DNA of 64,000 nucleotides from Hymenobacter sp. YC55 (GTDB lineage Bacteria > Bacteroidota > Bacteroidia > Cytophagales > Hymenobacteraceae), in NCBI RefSeq assembly GCF_029433095.1, contig NZ_JARNTX010000001.1:2666001-2730000 (forward strand), in the 5' to 3' direction. Below the pieces are notes generated by a model. It did no database searches, had not been told where the DNA came from, and saw only the letters and a program-made list of their open reading frames with translations. Shown piece by piece: positions 44,356 to 52,661 of the stretch; the first letter of the stretch is position 1, and each line of letters opens with the position of its first letter. Position numbers and translations under genes: made by a program.

Positions 44356-44498
44356 CATGCCAACGCAAATTGTTAGCAGTTGCTTCCAGCAAGCAAAGGG
44401 AGGCTTTTTTGCGCCTTCACAGAATCAGCAGAAGGCACCACAGCCAGCTAATAACGCTGTGCATGCAGAGGCAGAGTTGAAAACGCAAGGCTTAGTTC

Positions 44499-44855
44499 TT
44501 ACAACAGCCGGGCTTGTTCTGCTCGTATAAACTCCTGAAACCGCTCTTGGAGTGCCTGAAACTCTTGCATCAGCTGGCGGCCTTCGGCGGTTACTTCGGC
44601 GCCACCGCCACGCTTGCCGCCGGTTTGGGTGAGCACCAAGGGGCTGGCTGCTTGCGCATTCAGGGAGCTAATCAGGTCCCAGGCGCGCTTGTATGACATG
44701 CCCATAGCTTGCGCCGCTTTCGAGATAGAGCCGAGTGCGTCAATCTGCGTTAGGAGTTCCAGCCGACCGATGCCCATAAACCGGTCGTCGTTGGTTTCCA
44801 CCCACAAGCGGCCGTTGAGGCGAAAGACAAGGTCAGCGCGCAGCAAGTTTTTCAT
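44499..44855 (-). CDS. ModE N-domain (LysR-type winged helix) regulator
   Basis: This 118-residue protein equals the N-terminal DNA-binding domain of ModE. 'DRFMGIGRLELLTQIDALGSISKAAQAMGMSYKRAWDLI' is the hallmark region (landmarks RLELLTQID, GSISKAAQAMGMSYKRAWDLI), followed by 'TGGKRGGGAEVTAEGRQLM' (landmark GGKRGGGAEVT). The C-terminal TOBE domains that bind molybdate in E. coli ModE are absent, as in many stand-alone relatives. It is encoded just upstream of a TonB receptor with a ModE-type operator, so it is likely to regulate it. How it senses metal without TOBE domains is unclear. Confidence 0.92.
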   Translation of the reverse strand: MKNLLRADLVFRLNGRLWVETNDDRFMGIGRLELLTQIDALGSISKAAQAMGMSYKRAWDLISSLNAQAASPLVLTQTGGKRGGGAEVTAEGRQLMQEFQALQERFQEFIRAEQARLL

Positions 44856-45047
44856 GCCCGTAATCTTACAAAAAACGCCGTCAACCCCACAGGCAACACG
44901 TTAGAGCTTGATTATCACCAATAAAATCATGGCCAAATTCTAAAAACTACAAACTCCTCTGCAACCTACCGGCCCTTCCTTGCGGATAGCTATGCGGCAG
45001 TCAAGCAGGCTGCTTCTATCGTGTACTCTTAATTTGAAAGCCAATCC

Positions 45048-45740
45048 ATGGAACCTACGCAATCCACCGACCAGAACCAGAACACTCAACCAACCGCTTC
45101 TACCAGCGCCGAAACCAGCGGCTCCGCTGCCTCCAAAACCTCAAATGGCACCGGTCAACGGTCCACTGACAGCACGAGCTGGACGGAATATGCCAACCCA
45201 CAAAAAGTAGTCGATCAGCTTCCCCAAGGTGTGCGTGACTTTTTCACTAACTCTTGGGCCCAAGTAGGTAAGAGCTGGGACCAAGCCGGCCAACAGATAG
45301 GCAAAATGAGCACCACGCAAAAAGTAGCAGGCGCCGCCGCATTGGTTGGCATCGGTTACTTGGCTATGCGCTCGGGCAAATCGTCCAAGAAAGAGTCGGG
45401 ACGCTACAAGTCGTCGCCTAGTACGAACCGCTCGTACCAGCGCCCAGAGCAGAACTACTACTCTGGCACCGGCTATTCCAGCAGTGGACAGTACTACTCG
45501 GCAGGCTCGCGCCCCGATACCAGCCGCCGCATGGACATGGGTCCCAGCGCAGACGCCAGCAGCTTCGACCGCGAAAACGTATCCCGCTCAGGCGGTACTT
45601 ACTCCCCCGATTCTAGCGCTTCCAACTACGGCGCTGGTTCTTCCAATCAATCCTCTTCCACCTACCGTGGCGCAGGTTCGCAAGGCAGCTCAGGCTCCTA
45701 CTCCAGCAATGCCGACTCTGATTACGATACCGGCATCTAA
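45048..45740 (+). CDS. low-complexity Ser/Gly/Tyr-rich protein with one membrane helix
   Basis: This 230-residue protein is unrecognised. The N-terminal 45 residues are Thr/Ser/Gln-rich. A middle segment (about 50-108) has amphipathic helices (VVDQLPQGVRDFFTNSW) and one hydrophobic helix (KVAGAAALVGIGYLAMRSG), recalling small stress or CsbD/YtxH-like proteins. The final 110 residues are dominated by Ser, Gly, Tyr and Asn and look disordered. It might be an envelope stress protein. It has a perfect palindromic terminator shared with convergent dnaB. Confidence 0.72.
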   Translation: MEPTQSTDQNQNTQPTASTSAETSGSAASKTSNGTGQRSTDSTSWTEYANPQKVVDQLPQGVRDFFTNSWAQVGKSWDQAGQQIGKMSTTQKVAGAAALVGIGYLAMRSGKSSKKESGRYKSSPSTNRSYQRPEQNYYSGTGYSSSGQYYSAGSRPDTSRRMDMGPSADASSFDRENVSRSGGTYSPDSSASNYGAGSSNQSSSTYRGAGSQGSSGSYSSNADSDYDTGI

Positions 45741-45761
45741 GCCAGTCTGATTTATCAGCTT

Positions 45762-45803
45762 AAAAGAAAAGCACCAACCGGATCCGGTTGGTGCTTTTCT
45801 TTT
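45762..45803. terminator. bidirectional terminator, perfect 42-bp palindrome
   Basis: Two 21-bp halves (AAAAGAAAAGCACCAACCGG, with complement) meet at a central GGATCC. A and T runs at the edges suit termination on both strands, between the genes ending at 45740 and 45813. Confidence 0.9.
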
Positions 45804-45812
45804 GACTTTACT

Positions 45813-47447
45813 TTAAAACGGTGGCGGACCATCGTCGAAGTTGCTGCGGGGGAAAGGCTGCGCGGGCGGCGGACCGTCGTTGTTGATGCGCGAGCCCAGC
45901 CGGATGGTGTTCGGGGCAAAGGCCGAGGCGTCATCATCGAACGTGCTGCTGGGGAAGGCCCCCGTGTTGTAGCTGCCCGCGTCGCCAAAGCCACCGGCAC
46001 CGTCGAGGTCGGCGAACTTGGTGAACTTGCCGATGAACTTAAGCTGCACCGTTTCCAGGGAGCCGTTCCGGTGCTTGGCAATAATAACTTCGCCGGTACC
46101 TTGGGTAGGGTTACCCATTTCGTCCTCGGTAATCTTGTAGTACTCCGGACGGTACAAGAACACTACCATGTCGGCATCCTGCTCGATAGAACCCGATTCG
46201 CGAAGGTCACTTAGTTGAGGCTTCTTGTCGCCGCCGCGGGTTTCTACGGAGCGCGAAAGCTGCGACAGCGCCAGAACCGGCACGTTCAACTCTTTGGCAA
46301 TGCCCTTGAGTGCCCGCGAGATACTCGCAATTTCCTGTTCACGGTTGCCCATGCCCTTGCCGTCGGTGTTGCCCGTCATCAGCTGCAAGTAATCGATGAT
46401 GATCATCGAAATATCGTGGTGCGCTTTCAGGCGGCGGCACTTGGTGCGCAGCTCCCGAATGCTCAGGCCGGGCGTATCATCAATGTAGATGGGCGCCGAC
46501 GATAATGCCGAAATTTTGTGGTTGAGCTGGGCCCACTCGTAGTCGGCGAGGTTGCCCTTTTTGATTTTCTCGGAATCCAGTTCAGCTTCCGCCGAAATCA
46601 GACGATTCACGAGTTGCAGCGATGACATTTCCAACGAGAAAATGGCCACCGGCTTCTTAAACTCCACCGCCGCGTTGCGCATCGCCGACACTACAAAGGC
46701 GGTTTTACCCATACCAGGGCGGGCGGCAATAATCACAAGGTCAGAGGGTTGCCAGCCGCTGGTCACCCGGTCTAGGGCCGAGAAGCCGGATGGCACACCG
46801 GTGAGGCCATCCTTCTGGTTTTTCTTTTCTTCCAGCTCTTTGATGGCCTTGCCCATCAGGCTGCGCATGTCGTCGAAGTTCTTCCGAATATTCGATTCCG
46901 ACACTTCAAACAGCGCCTGCTCGGTGCTGTCGAGCAGGTTGAATACGTCGGTGGTATCTTCGAAAGCGTCGCGCTGGATGGTGCTGGCTATGTTGATCAG
47001 CTCGCGCTTAATAGCGTTTTCGGTGATGATCCGGGCGTGGTACTCCACGTTGGCCGCCGAGTTGACCTTGAACGTGAGGTTGGCTACGTAGTGCGCCCCG
47101 CCGGCTGCCTCTAGCTCACCCATCTCGCGCAGCTCCTGCGTGACAGTCAGAATATCAATGGGCTCCGACTTATCGAACAGATTGAGAATGGCCTTGAAGA
47201 TGCGCTGGTGCCCATCTTTGTAGAAACTCTGCTCTTTAAGAATGTCGATTACGGTGGTCAGGGCATCCTTTTCGAGCATGAGCGCGCCCAGTACGGCGGC
47301 TTCTAACTCCAGGGCCTGTGGCGGCAGCTTGCCCGACGGCCCGCCCGCCGGAACCACCGCCGCACGGCTGTTCCAGGCGGCCTTAGCACGCGAGGCTGAT
47401 AATTTCAAGCGGTCATCCATCCGGTCGTTCATCACTGAGGTAAGCAA
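45813..47447 (-). CDS. dnaB: replicative DNA helicase DnaB
   Basis: This 544-residue hexameric helicase unwinds DNA at the replication fork. The N-terminal helical domain starts near residue 42 (LPPQALELEAAVLGALMLEK). The RecA-like motor domain has Walker A 'ARPGMGKTAFV', Walker B 'IIIDYLQLM', H3/H4 regions 'ALSQLSRSVETR' and the arginine-finger region 'HRNGSLETVQLKF'. The start could be at the later MNDRMDD. About 65 residues past the motor form a Gly/Asp/Pro-rich, probably disordered tail ending N-F-D-D-G-P-P-P-F. This resembles the acidic, Pro-Phe C-terminal tip of SSB and is unusual for DnaB. Confidence 0.96.
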   Translation of the reverse strand: MLTSVMNDRMDDRLKLSASRAKAAWNSRAAVVPAGGPSGKLPPQALELEAAVLGALMLEKDALTTVIDILKEQSFYKDGHQRIFKAILNLFDKSEPIDILTVTQELREMGELEAAGGAHYVANLTFKVNSAANVEYHARIITENAIKRELINIASTIQRDAFEDTTDVFNLLDSTEQALFEVSESNIRKNFDDMRSLMGKAIKELEEKKNQKDGLTGVPSGFSALDRVTSGWQPSDLVIIAARPGMGKTAFVVSAMRNAAVEFKKPVAIFSLEMSSLQLVNRLISAEAELDSEKIKKGNLADYEWAQLNHKISALSSAPIYIDDTPGLSIRELRTKCRRLKAHHDISMIIIDYLQLMTGNTDGKGMGNREQEIASISRALKGIAKELNVPVLALSQLSRSVETRGGDKKPQLSDLRESGSIEQDADMVVFLYRPEYYKITEDEMGNPTQGTGEVIIAKHRNGSLETVQLKFIGKFTKFADLDGAGGFGDAGSYNTGAFPSSTFDDDASAFAPNTIRLGSRINNDGPPPAQPFPRSNFDDGPPPF

Positions 47448-47711
47448 TACAATGTAAGCAGGTTCGGGGAGTTTTCAGCTGGAGCTAGTTAGGCTTTCCT
47501 TCTATTCAACCGTTTTCTCGGCCCGATATTTTGTCAAAGGGGCACAAAGCTAACGGCTGGGCCTTACAATCCGGAAGTGGTACAAATGGTTTCTTTTGTG
47601 TATGATGAGGGGAAGCACCGGAAGCTAGCAGACTCAAGCTAGAAGGCATAAGTAAACCGTGAAAATAAGTTGTGTTTCCTAGCTTCTATCTTCTAGCTCC
47701 TGGCTGCTTCT

Positions 47712-47719
47712 TACCTTTG
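47712..47719 (+). promoter_or_regulatory. putative -7 box (TACCTTTG) for mpl
   Basis: TACCTTTG fits TAnnTTTG and lies 24 bp before the mpl ATG. No clear -33 element is obvious. Assigned by eye. Confidence 0.45.
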
Positions 47720-47743
47720 CCGCCCGCTTACCCACTAACCTGA

Positions 47744-49135
47744 ATGGCCGCTACGCCCACCTCTTCCCTTCAACGCCTTCACCTGACTGCCGTTGGGGGC
47801 AGCATCATGCACAATCTGGCTTTGGCCTTGCACCGGCGCGGCGCCCACGTTACGGGTTCCGACGACGAAATATTCGAGCCCGCCAAAAGCCGTTTGCAAG
47901 CCGCCGGGCTGCTACCTGCCGCCGAAGGCTGGTTTCCCGAGAAAATAACCGCTGATCTGGACGCCGTGATTGTCGGGATGCATGCCCGGGCCGACAACCC
48001 GGAGCTGCTGCGGGCCCAGGAGCTAGGGCTGCGGGTGTACTCGTTTCCCGAGTTTATCTACGAAGCTTCCAAAGACAAGCAGCGAGTGGTGATTGGCGGC
48101 TCGCACGGCAAAACCAGCATCACGTCCCTGATTCTGCACGTACTGCGCTACCACGGCCGCAAGTTCGACTATGCGGTGGGGGCTCAGCTAGAAGGCTTCG
48201 ATTTGATGGTGCAGCTCACCGAGGATGCGCCCATCATCATCATCGAGGGCGACGAATATTTATCGTCCCCGATTGACCGTCGGCCTAAGTTTCACCTCTA
48301 CCAGCACCACATTGGTGTGATATCTGGCATCAGCTGGGACCATATCAATGTGTTTCCAACCGAGGAAATTTATCGGGAACAGTTCAAGATTTTCGCCGAG
48401 ATGACGCCCAAAGCCGGCACGCTCATCTACGACCAAGACGACGAGCAGGTACAGCTGGTGACGGTGCCCAGCAACCCCGACGTGGAGTACATCGGCTACG
48501 GCCCCCACGAGCACGTCATCAAGGACGGAAAAACGTTCTTGCTCAACAAGAAAGACGAGAAGGTACCCGTGCAGGTATTCGGCGAACATAACCTGCGTAA
48601 TATTTCGGCTGCCAAAGAAGTCTGCAAGCAGTTGGGTATTAAGGGCAAGCCCTTTTACGAGGCCTTGGCCACGTTTAAAGGGGCGGCCCGCCGACTGGAG
48701 CTGGTAGCTGAAGGCGACGACTCGGTTGTGTACAAAGACTTTGCCCACGCACCAAGCAAGCTGAAGGCCACGGCTACGGCTTTCAAAAAGCAGTTTCCGA
48801 AGCGCCGCCTCGTGGCCTGCTTGGAGTTGCACACGTTCAGCAGTTTGAACCCGGCTTTCCTGCCCCAATACGCCCACACCTTCGATGCGCCCGACGTGGC
48901 CGTGGTGTACTTCAACCCGCACGTGCTGGAACATAAGCGCCTGCCGCCGCTGGCGCCCGAGCAAGTCGCTCAGGCCTTCAACCGCCCCGATTTGCGCGTT
49001 TTCACCGACAGCAAGCAGCTCGCGCACTACCTGCACACGCAGAATTGGCACGACGCTAACCTGCTCATGATGTCGTCGGGCACGTTTGATGGATTAGATT
49101 TAAAGCAGTTGGCCGCGGAAGTTGTTAGTGCTTAG
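47744..49135 (+). CDS. mpl: Mur ligase, UDP-MurNAc:tripeptide ligase type (Mpl)
   Basis: This 463-residue cytoplasmic peptidoglycan-recycling enzyme joins recovered L-Ala-D-Glu-meso-DAP to UDP-MurNAc. 'GGSIMHNLALALHRRGAHVTGSDDEIFEP' (landmark HRRGAHVTGSDDEIFEP) is the MurC-like nucleotide-binding start and 'IGGSHGKTSITSLI' the ATP-binding P-loop. 'IIIIEGDEYLSSPIDRRPKF' (landmark EGDEYLSSPIDRRPKF) distinguishes Mpl from MurC. Its length fits the family. The hydrolase gene follows 78 bp later. Confidence 0.92.
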   Translation: MAATPTSSLQRLHLTAVGGSIMHNLALALHRRGAHVTGSDDEIFEPAKSRLQAAGLLPAAEGWFPEKITADLDAVIVGMHARADNPELLRAQELGLRVYSFPEFIYEASKDKQRVVIGGSHGKTSITSLILHVLRYHGRKFDYAVGAQLEGFDLMVQLTEDAPIIIIEGDEYLSSPIDRRPKFHLYQHHIGVISGISWDHINVFPTEEIYREQFKIFAEMTPKAGTLIYDQDDEQVQLVTVPSNPDVEYIGYGPHEHVIKDGKTFLLNKKDEKVPVQVFGEHNLRNISAAKEVCKQLGIKGKPFYEALATFKGAARRLELVAEGDDSVVYKDFAHAPSKLKATATAFKKQFPKRRLVACLELHTFSSLNPAFLPQYAHTFDAPDVAVVYFNPHVLEHKRLPPLAPEQVAQAFNRPDLRVFTDSKQLAHYLHTQNWHDANLLMMSSGTFDGLDLKQLAAEVVSA

Positions 49136-49213
49136 TATGTGTACGCAGAGGCTTCCAGTTTTACCTATTGGAGGCTCCGAAACACAAGTCCTAGGCACTA
49201 AGCACTACATTCT

Positions 49214-49912
49214 ATGAAACAATCCTTGCTCTTGCTGCATGGTGCCTTGGCCTGTGAAGCGCAGGTAAAGCCATTGGCTCGCGAGTTATCGGCGCATTAC
49301 AACGTCCATACTTTTTCGTTTAGCGGGCATGGCGGCCGTGCGCTACAGCAAGACGGCTTTTCGATGCAAAGCTTTGCCACGGAAGTACGGGAGTTCGTTC
49401 AGGAGCAAGGTTTGCCGCCGGTCCACGTTTTTGGCTACAGTATGGGCGGCTACGCAGCATTAGCGGCAGCAGCAGCTACCCCAGGCCTTATCCGTAGCAT
49501 CACCACGCTCGGCACCAAGCTTGATTGGTCGCCGGCAACGGCAGCGCTGGAAACGCGCATGCTGGACCTCGACGCCATGCGCGCGAAAGTGCCGCAGTAT
49601 GTGGCTCAGCTCGAGCAGCAGCACGCCCCTACGCCCCTCCCCGACCTGCTTGCGGCTACCGCCACCATGATGCGCCGCCTCGGCACGGCTCCGCTGCTTA
49701 CGCCCGCTGTTCTGGCCACGCTCGATGTACCGGTGCAGGTGATGGTAGGCGAGCTAGACAAAACTGCCGGCGTAGATGCCTCCCGCCACTTCACCGACCA
49801 TATGACCCACGCCACTTTCGAAATCCTAATGAACACGCCCCACCCCCTGGAGCGCGTAAACCCCGACTTGCTGGTTAACCGCATTGCCCGGTTTATAGAA
49901 ACTGCCGCGTAA
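49214..49912 (+). CDS. alpha/beta hydrolase
   Basis: This 232-residue protein (MKQSLLLLHGALACEAQ) has an oxyanion 'LLHGAL' loop and the nucleophile elbow G-Y-S-M-G-G near residue 79. An Asp in the 'VGELDKT' loop and a His near 'NTPHPLERVN' complete the triad. The compact lid suggests a small ester or thioester substrate. It lies just after mpl and may be cotranscribed, but no pathway link is known to me. Confidence 0.9.
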   Translation: MKQSLLLLHGALACEAQVKPLARELSAHYNVHTFSFSGHGGRALQQDGFSMQSFATEVREFVQEQGLPPVHVFGYSMGGYAALAAAAATPGLIRSITTLGTKLDWSPATAALETRMLDLDAMRAKVPQYVAQLEQQHAPTPLPDLLAATATMMRRLGTAPLLTPAVLATLDVPVQVMVGELDKTAGVDASRHFTDHMTHATFEILMNTPHPLERVNPDLLVNRIARFIETAA

Positions 49913-49943
49913 CCGGAGTGGCAACCACCTTAACCGGTATGAA

Positions 49944-49966
49944 AAAGCCCGCCAATGGCGGGCTTT
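49944..49966. terminator. rho-independent terminator, bidirectional
   Basis: A 10-bp stem AAAGCCCGCC (49944-49953) pairs with 49957-49966 around AAT. The minus-strand side has five T residues. It lies between the hydrolase and the small minus-strand gene. Confidence 0.88.
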
Positions 49967-49968
49967 CT

Positions 49969-50088
49969 TTATTTCTCGGGCTCCGTTGGCTTGGGAAGAT
50001 GCTCGGGCTTCGGACGGCGCCGGTCAGTGGCGAGCAGCAAGGCCAAGGCCGTGAAAGAGAGACGCATAATCCATTTGCGGCTGAGCAT
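49969..50088 (-). CDS. 39-residue small membrane protein
   Basis: A 39-codon frame reads MLSRKWIMRLSFTALALLLA followed by TDRRRPKPEHLPKPTEPEK. A short positive N-terminus and one hydrophobic helix (about 9-21) precede a Pro/Glu/Lys-rich tail. Its ATG lies 2 bp after the stop codon of the lipoprotein gene, and a terminator follows its stop by 2 bp. This is the arrangement of a real last gene in an operon. Function is unknown. Confidence 0.6.
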   Translation of the reverse strand: MLSRKWIMRLSFTALALLLATDRRRPKPEHLPKPTEPEK

Positions 50089-50090
50089 AA

Positions 50091-50639
50091 CTAACGGGGA
50101 AAGAAGGTATTGCTGTCTACTATGCGTAAGTCGCAGCTGCTACCACCCGAGTTTTCTTCGCAGGTGGTACCCACAATATCGTTGTTTTCGAAGTTGAAAA
50201 AGCAAAACGTGCACCCCACGCCCGAAATGATGTAGCGAGAGGCATTGGAGCGTAGCAGCAGCTCCGAGTCGGAAACCAGTGTGAGTGGGATGGCCATGCC
50301 CCGGAACATGCCGTTGCGCAAGCCTAAGCCCACCAGAAAGTAAGAAGGTTGGTCTTTGGGGCCGCCCTGTACTTTGCGCACCATGGTTTTGTCGATGGTG
50401 GTACCGTCGCCGAACTGGCGGGTGAAGGCTTGAGCTAGCTGCTCACGGGGTACCAAGTACTTGATCAAGCCCTTTTCGCCCACCGTAGCCACTATTTTGC
50501 TGCTAGGCTCTTGCTTGCGGCTTATATCACTCTTATCGGGCGATGTAAATTCCGGAATACCTTTCTTCGTGGTTTCGCAGGCTGGCAGCACAACGGTGAG
50601 CAGTGCAAAAGCCAGTAACAAACGCAAAAAACGGGGCAT
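50091..50639 (-). CDS. unknown lipoprotein
   Basis: The protein is 182 residues from the Met starting MPRFLRLLLAFALL. A lipobox L-P-A-C follows the hydrophobic segment, so it should be lipidated and exported. After a polar linker comes a small domain ending with several cysteines (GVGCTFCFFNF, TTCEENSGGSSCDLR) that may form disulfides. No family was recognised. It is followed at once by the 39-residue membrane protein gene. Confidence 0.78.
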   Translation of the reverse strand: MPRFLRLLLAFALLTVVLPACETTKKGIPEFTSPDKSDISRKQEPSSKIVATVGEKGLIKYLVPREQLAQAFTRQFGDGTTIDKTMVRKVQGGPKDQPSYFLVGLGLRNGMFRGMAIPLTLVSDSELLLRSNASRYIISGVGCTFCFFNFENNDIVGTTCEENSGGSSCDLRIVDSNTFFPR

Positions 50640-50678
50640 AGTACTTATCATGCCGGAAAGGTAACTGGTCGGTCCGAG

Positions 50679-51470
50679 TTAACGCTTATAGTACTTGCGA
50701 GCCTCCGGCAATTCTCGCTGAATAGCCGCTACGCGCGTGCCATTGGATGGGTGAGTTGAGAGAAACTCCGGTGGTGAAGCACCTCCTTCGCGGGCATCCA
50801 TACGCTGCCAGAAATCCACGGCTTTGTCGGGGTCATAGCCTGCCATAGCCATAAAAATCAGCCCAAGGTGGTCGGCTTCCGACTCTTGGCTCCGGCCGTA
50901 CTTCAACAAACCGAGCTGCGAACCAGCCCCAACCACCTGCAAAAACACGCTCTGGCTTGCGGTAGGTGCCTGACCCACGGCGGCCGATGCCAAGCTGCCA
51001 ATGCCTTGCGTAGCCATCTGCTGGCTCATCCGCTCGGTGCTGTGCTTGGCTACGGCGTGCGCAATTTCGTGGCCTAGCACTACGGCCAGACCGGTTTCAT
51101 CTTGTGTGATGGGCAGGATGCCGCTGTATACGGCCACTTTGCCGCCCGGCATACACCAGGCGTTTTCCTGCTTATCATCTAGTAGGTTGTATTCCCAAGC
51201 ATAGCCTTCGAGCTGGCTTTGCTGGTTTTGCTGCCGGAAATACGTTTCCACAGCCTGCTGAATACGCTGCCCCACACGCTTCACCATGGCCGCTTGCGTG
51301 CCGCTGCTGATAACCTTGCTGGTAGCAAGTACTTTTTGGTATTCGGTGGCGGCCATCGAGTTCATTTCAGCATCGGAAACGAGGCTGAGCTGACGGCGTC
51401 CGGTGATAGGAACGGTGGAGCAGGCTGCGGCCATGAACAGGCAACTGGCCAGAGCTATTTTCTTGAGCAT
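50679..51470 (-). CDS. M48 family metallopeptidase lipoprotein
   Basis: The protein is 263 residues from the Met starting MLKKIALASCLFMAAACSTV, where A-A-A-C is a lipobox (Cys17). The zinc motif H134-E-I-A-H138 continues 'AVAKHSTERMSQ', and the third ligand region 'SEADHLGLIFMAMAGYDP' (landmark ESEADHLG) identifies an M48 peptidase of the LoiP/YcaL/BepA class. Relatives degrade or assist misassembled outer-membrane proteins. It is probably attached to the periplasmic face of a membrane. Confidence 0.93.
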   Translation of the reverse strand: MLKKIALASCLFMAAACSTVPITGRRQLSLVSDAEMNSMAATEYQKVLATSKVISSGTQAAMVKRVGQRIQQAVETYFRQQNQQSQLEGYAWEYNLLDDKQENAWCMPGGKVAVYSGILPITQDETGLAVVLGHEIAHAVAKHSTERMSQQMATQGIGSLASAAVGQAPTASQSVFLQVVGAGSQLGLLKYGRSQESEADHLGLIFMAMAGYDPDKAVDFWQRMDAREGGASPPEFLSTHPSNGTRVAAIQRELPEARKYYKR

Positions 51471-51818
51471 AAGTGTGGTGGCGTTAGGAAGAACAGAACA
51501 AGTACAAAAGAGCACCGCCTCGCTTAAGCTCGGCGGTACATTGTTTGGGAAGCTATTTTCCTATACGTTGAAGCGCACAAAAAATGTTTGCTTGAACCCT
51601 TCCTTAATGCAGTAGGTAAAGCATCTAATTGTTGATCTAATTTTCGTGCCGTCAATTAACCGCTAATTTTGAGCGCTCTGAATTCGTTGTTTTGTGGCAA
51701 TTACCGCGGCATCTTCCACATAGGCTCCCACTAAATTTCTTGGGTGGCCGAGATGCTTCGCATTGCCTACAGCACGTTCTTGTCTTCCAGACTCCAGCCT
51801 CACAAGCCCAACCGCTAC

Positions 51819-52433
51819 ATGAAAATCCTCTGCATCGGCCGCAACTACGCCGACCATATCACCGAGCTACAAAACGAAACACCCGACGCGCCCGTCATCT
51901 TCGCCAAGCCCGATACCGCCCTGCTCCAACGCAACCAACCGTTCTTCTACCCCGATTTCTCGCAGGATATTCACCACGAAATCGAGTTGGTGCTGCGGGT
52001 GTGCAAGAATGGCAAGAACATCGACGAGAAGTTTGCGCATACCTACTACGACGCCATCGGTTTGGGCATCGACTTTACGGCTCGCGACCTACAAAGCAAG
52101 CTGAAAAGCAAAGGCTTACCGTGGGAACTAGCCAAAGGCTTTGACGGCTCGGCCCCACTCGGCGAAACGTTTAAGCCAGTAAGTGACTTCTCGAATCTAA
52201 AAGACATCAACTTCCGGCTGGAAGTGAACGGCGAAGTGCGGCAGCAAGGCAACTCAGGCCTGATGTTGCACCCCTTCGATGCCATCATCAGCTACATTTC
52301 CAAGTTTATTACCCTAAAAATGGGCGACCTTATCTTCACGGGTACGCCGAGCGGGGTGGGACCGGTGAAGATCGGTGACCAGCTGACCGGCTACATCGGC
52401 GACGAAAAAATGCTGGACTTGGCAGTGAAATAA
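51819..52433 (+). CDS. fumarylacetoacetate hydrolase family protein
   Basis: The protein is 204 residues from the ATG at 51819 (MKILCIGRNYADHITELQNE), the normal start for this short FAH branch. 'RNYADHI', 'FAKPDTALL', 'DIHHEIELVLRV' with metal-ligand Glu residues, and 'GTPSGVGPV' are conserved. Relatives (FAHD1 type) act as acylpyruvases or oxaloacetate decarboxylases using Mg2+ or Mn2+. The enzyme is cytoplasmic. Longer upstream starts lack homology-like features. Confidence 0.92.
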   Translation: MKILCIGRNYADHITELQNETPDAPVIFAKPDTALLQRNQPFFYPDFSQDIHHEIELVLRVCKNGKNIDEKFAHTYYDAIGLGIDFTARDLQSKLKSKGLPWELAKGFDGSAPLGETFKPVSDFSNLKDINFRLEVNGEVRQQGNSGLMLHPFDAIISYISKFITLKMGDLIFTGTPSGVGPVKIGDQLTGYIGDEKMLDLAVK

Positions 52434-52661
52434 GTAGCTGGGTTTCAATCAGCTTATTTCGTTGCGTTAATTTTCGGGGCGGTATCAGTTGGTCGGTGGC
52501 CTCCGGCTGGCTGTGCCTGCGCCTTGGCTGCGTGTAGCTTCAGGCCGATTGGCTCGAGGCTTTTGGCCTTGCTCCCACCTATTGATTGAATAACTCCGTC
52601 AGCGGGACGCCGTTATTGGCGTTTGCTTCTGTAGTTTTTGTACTTGCTGATTGATTTACGA

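Noticed and set aside
44499..44855. Truncated ModE pseudogene
   Set aside because: The DNA-binding domain is complete and stand-alone members are common; no TOBE remnant is visible beyond its stop.
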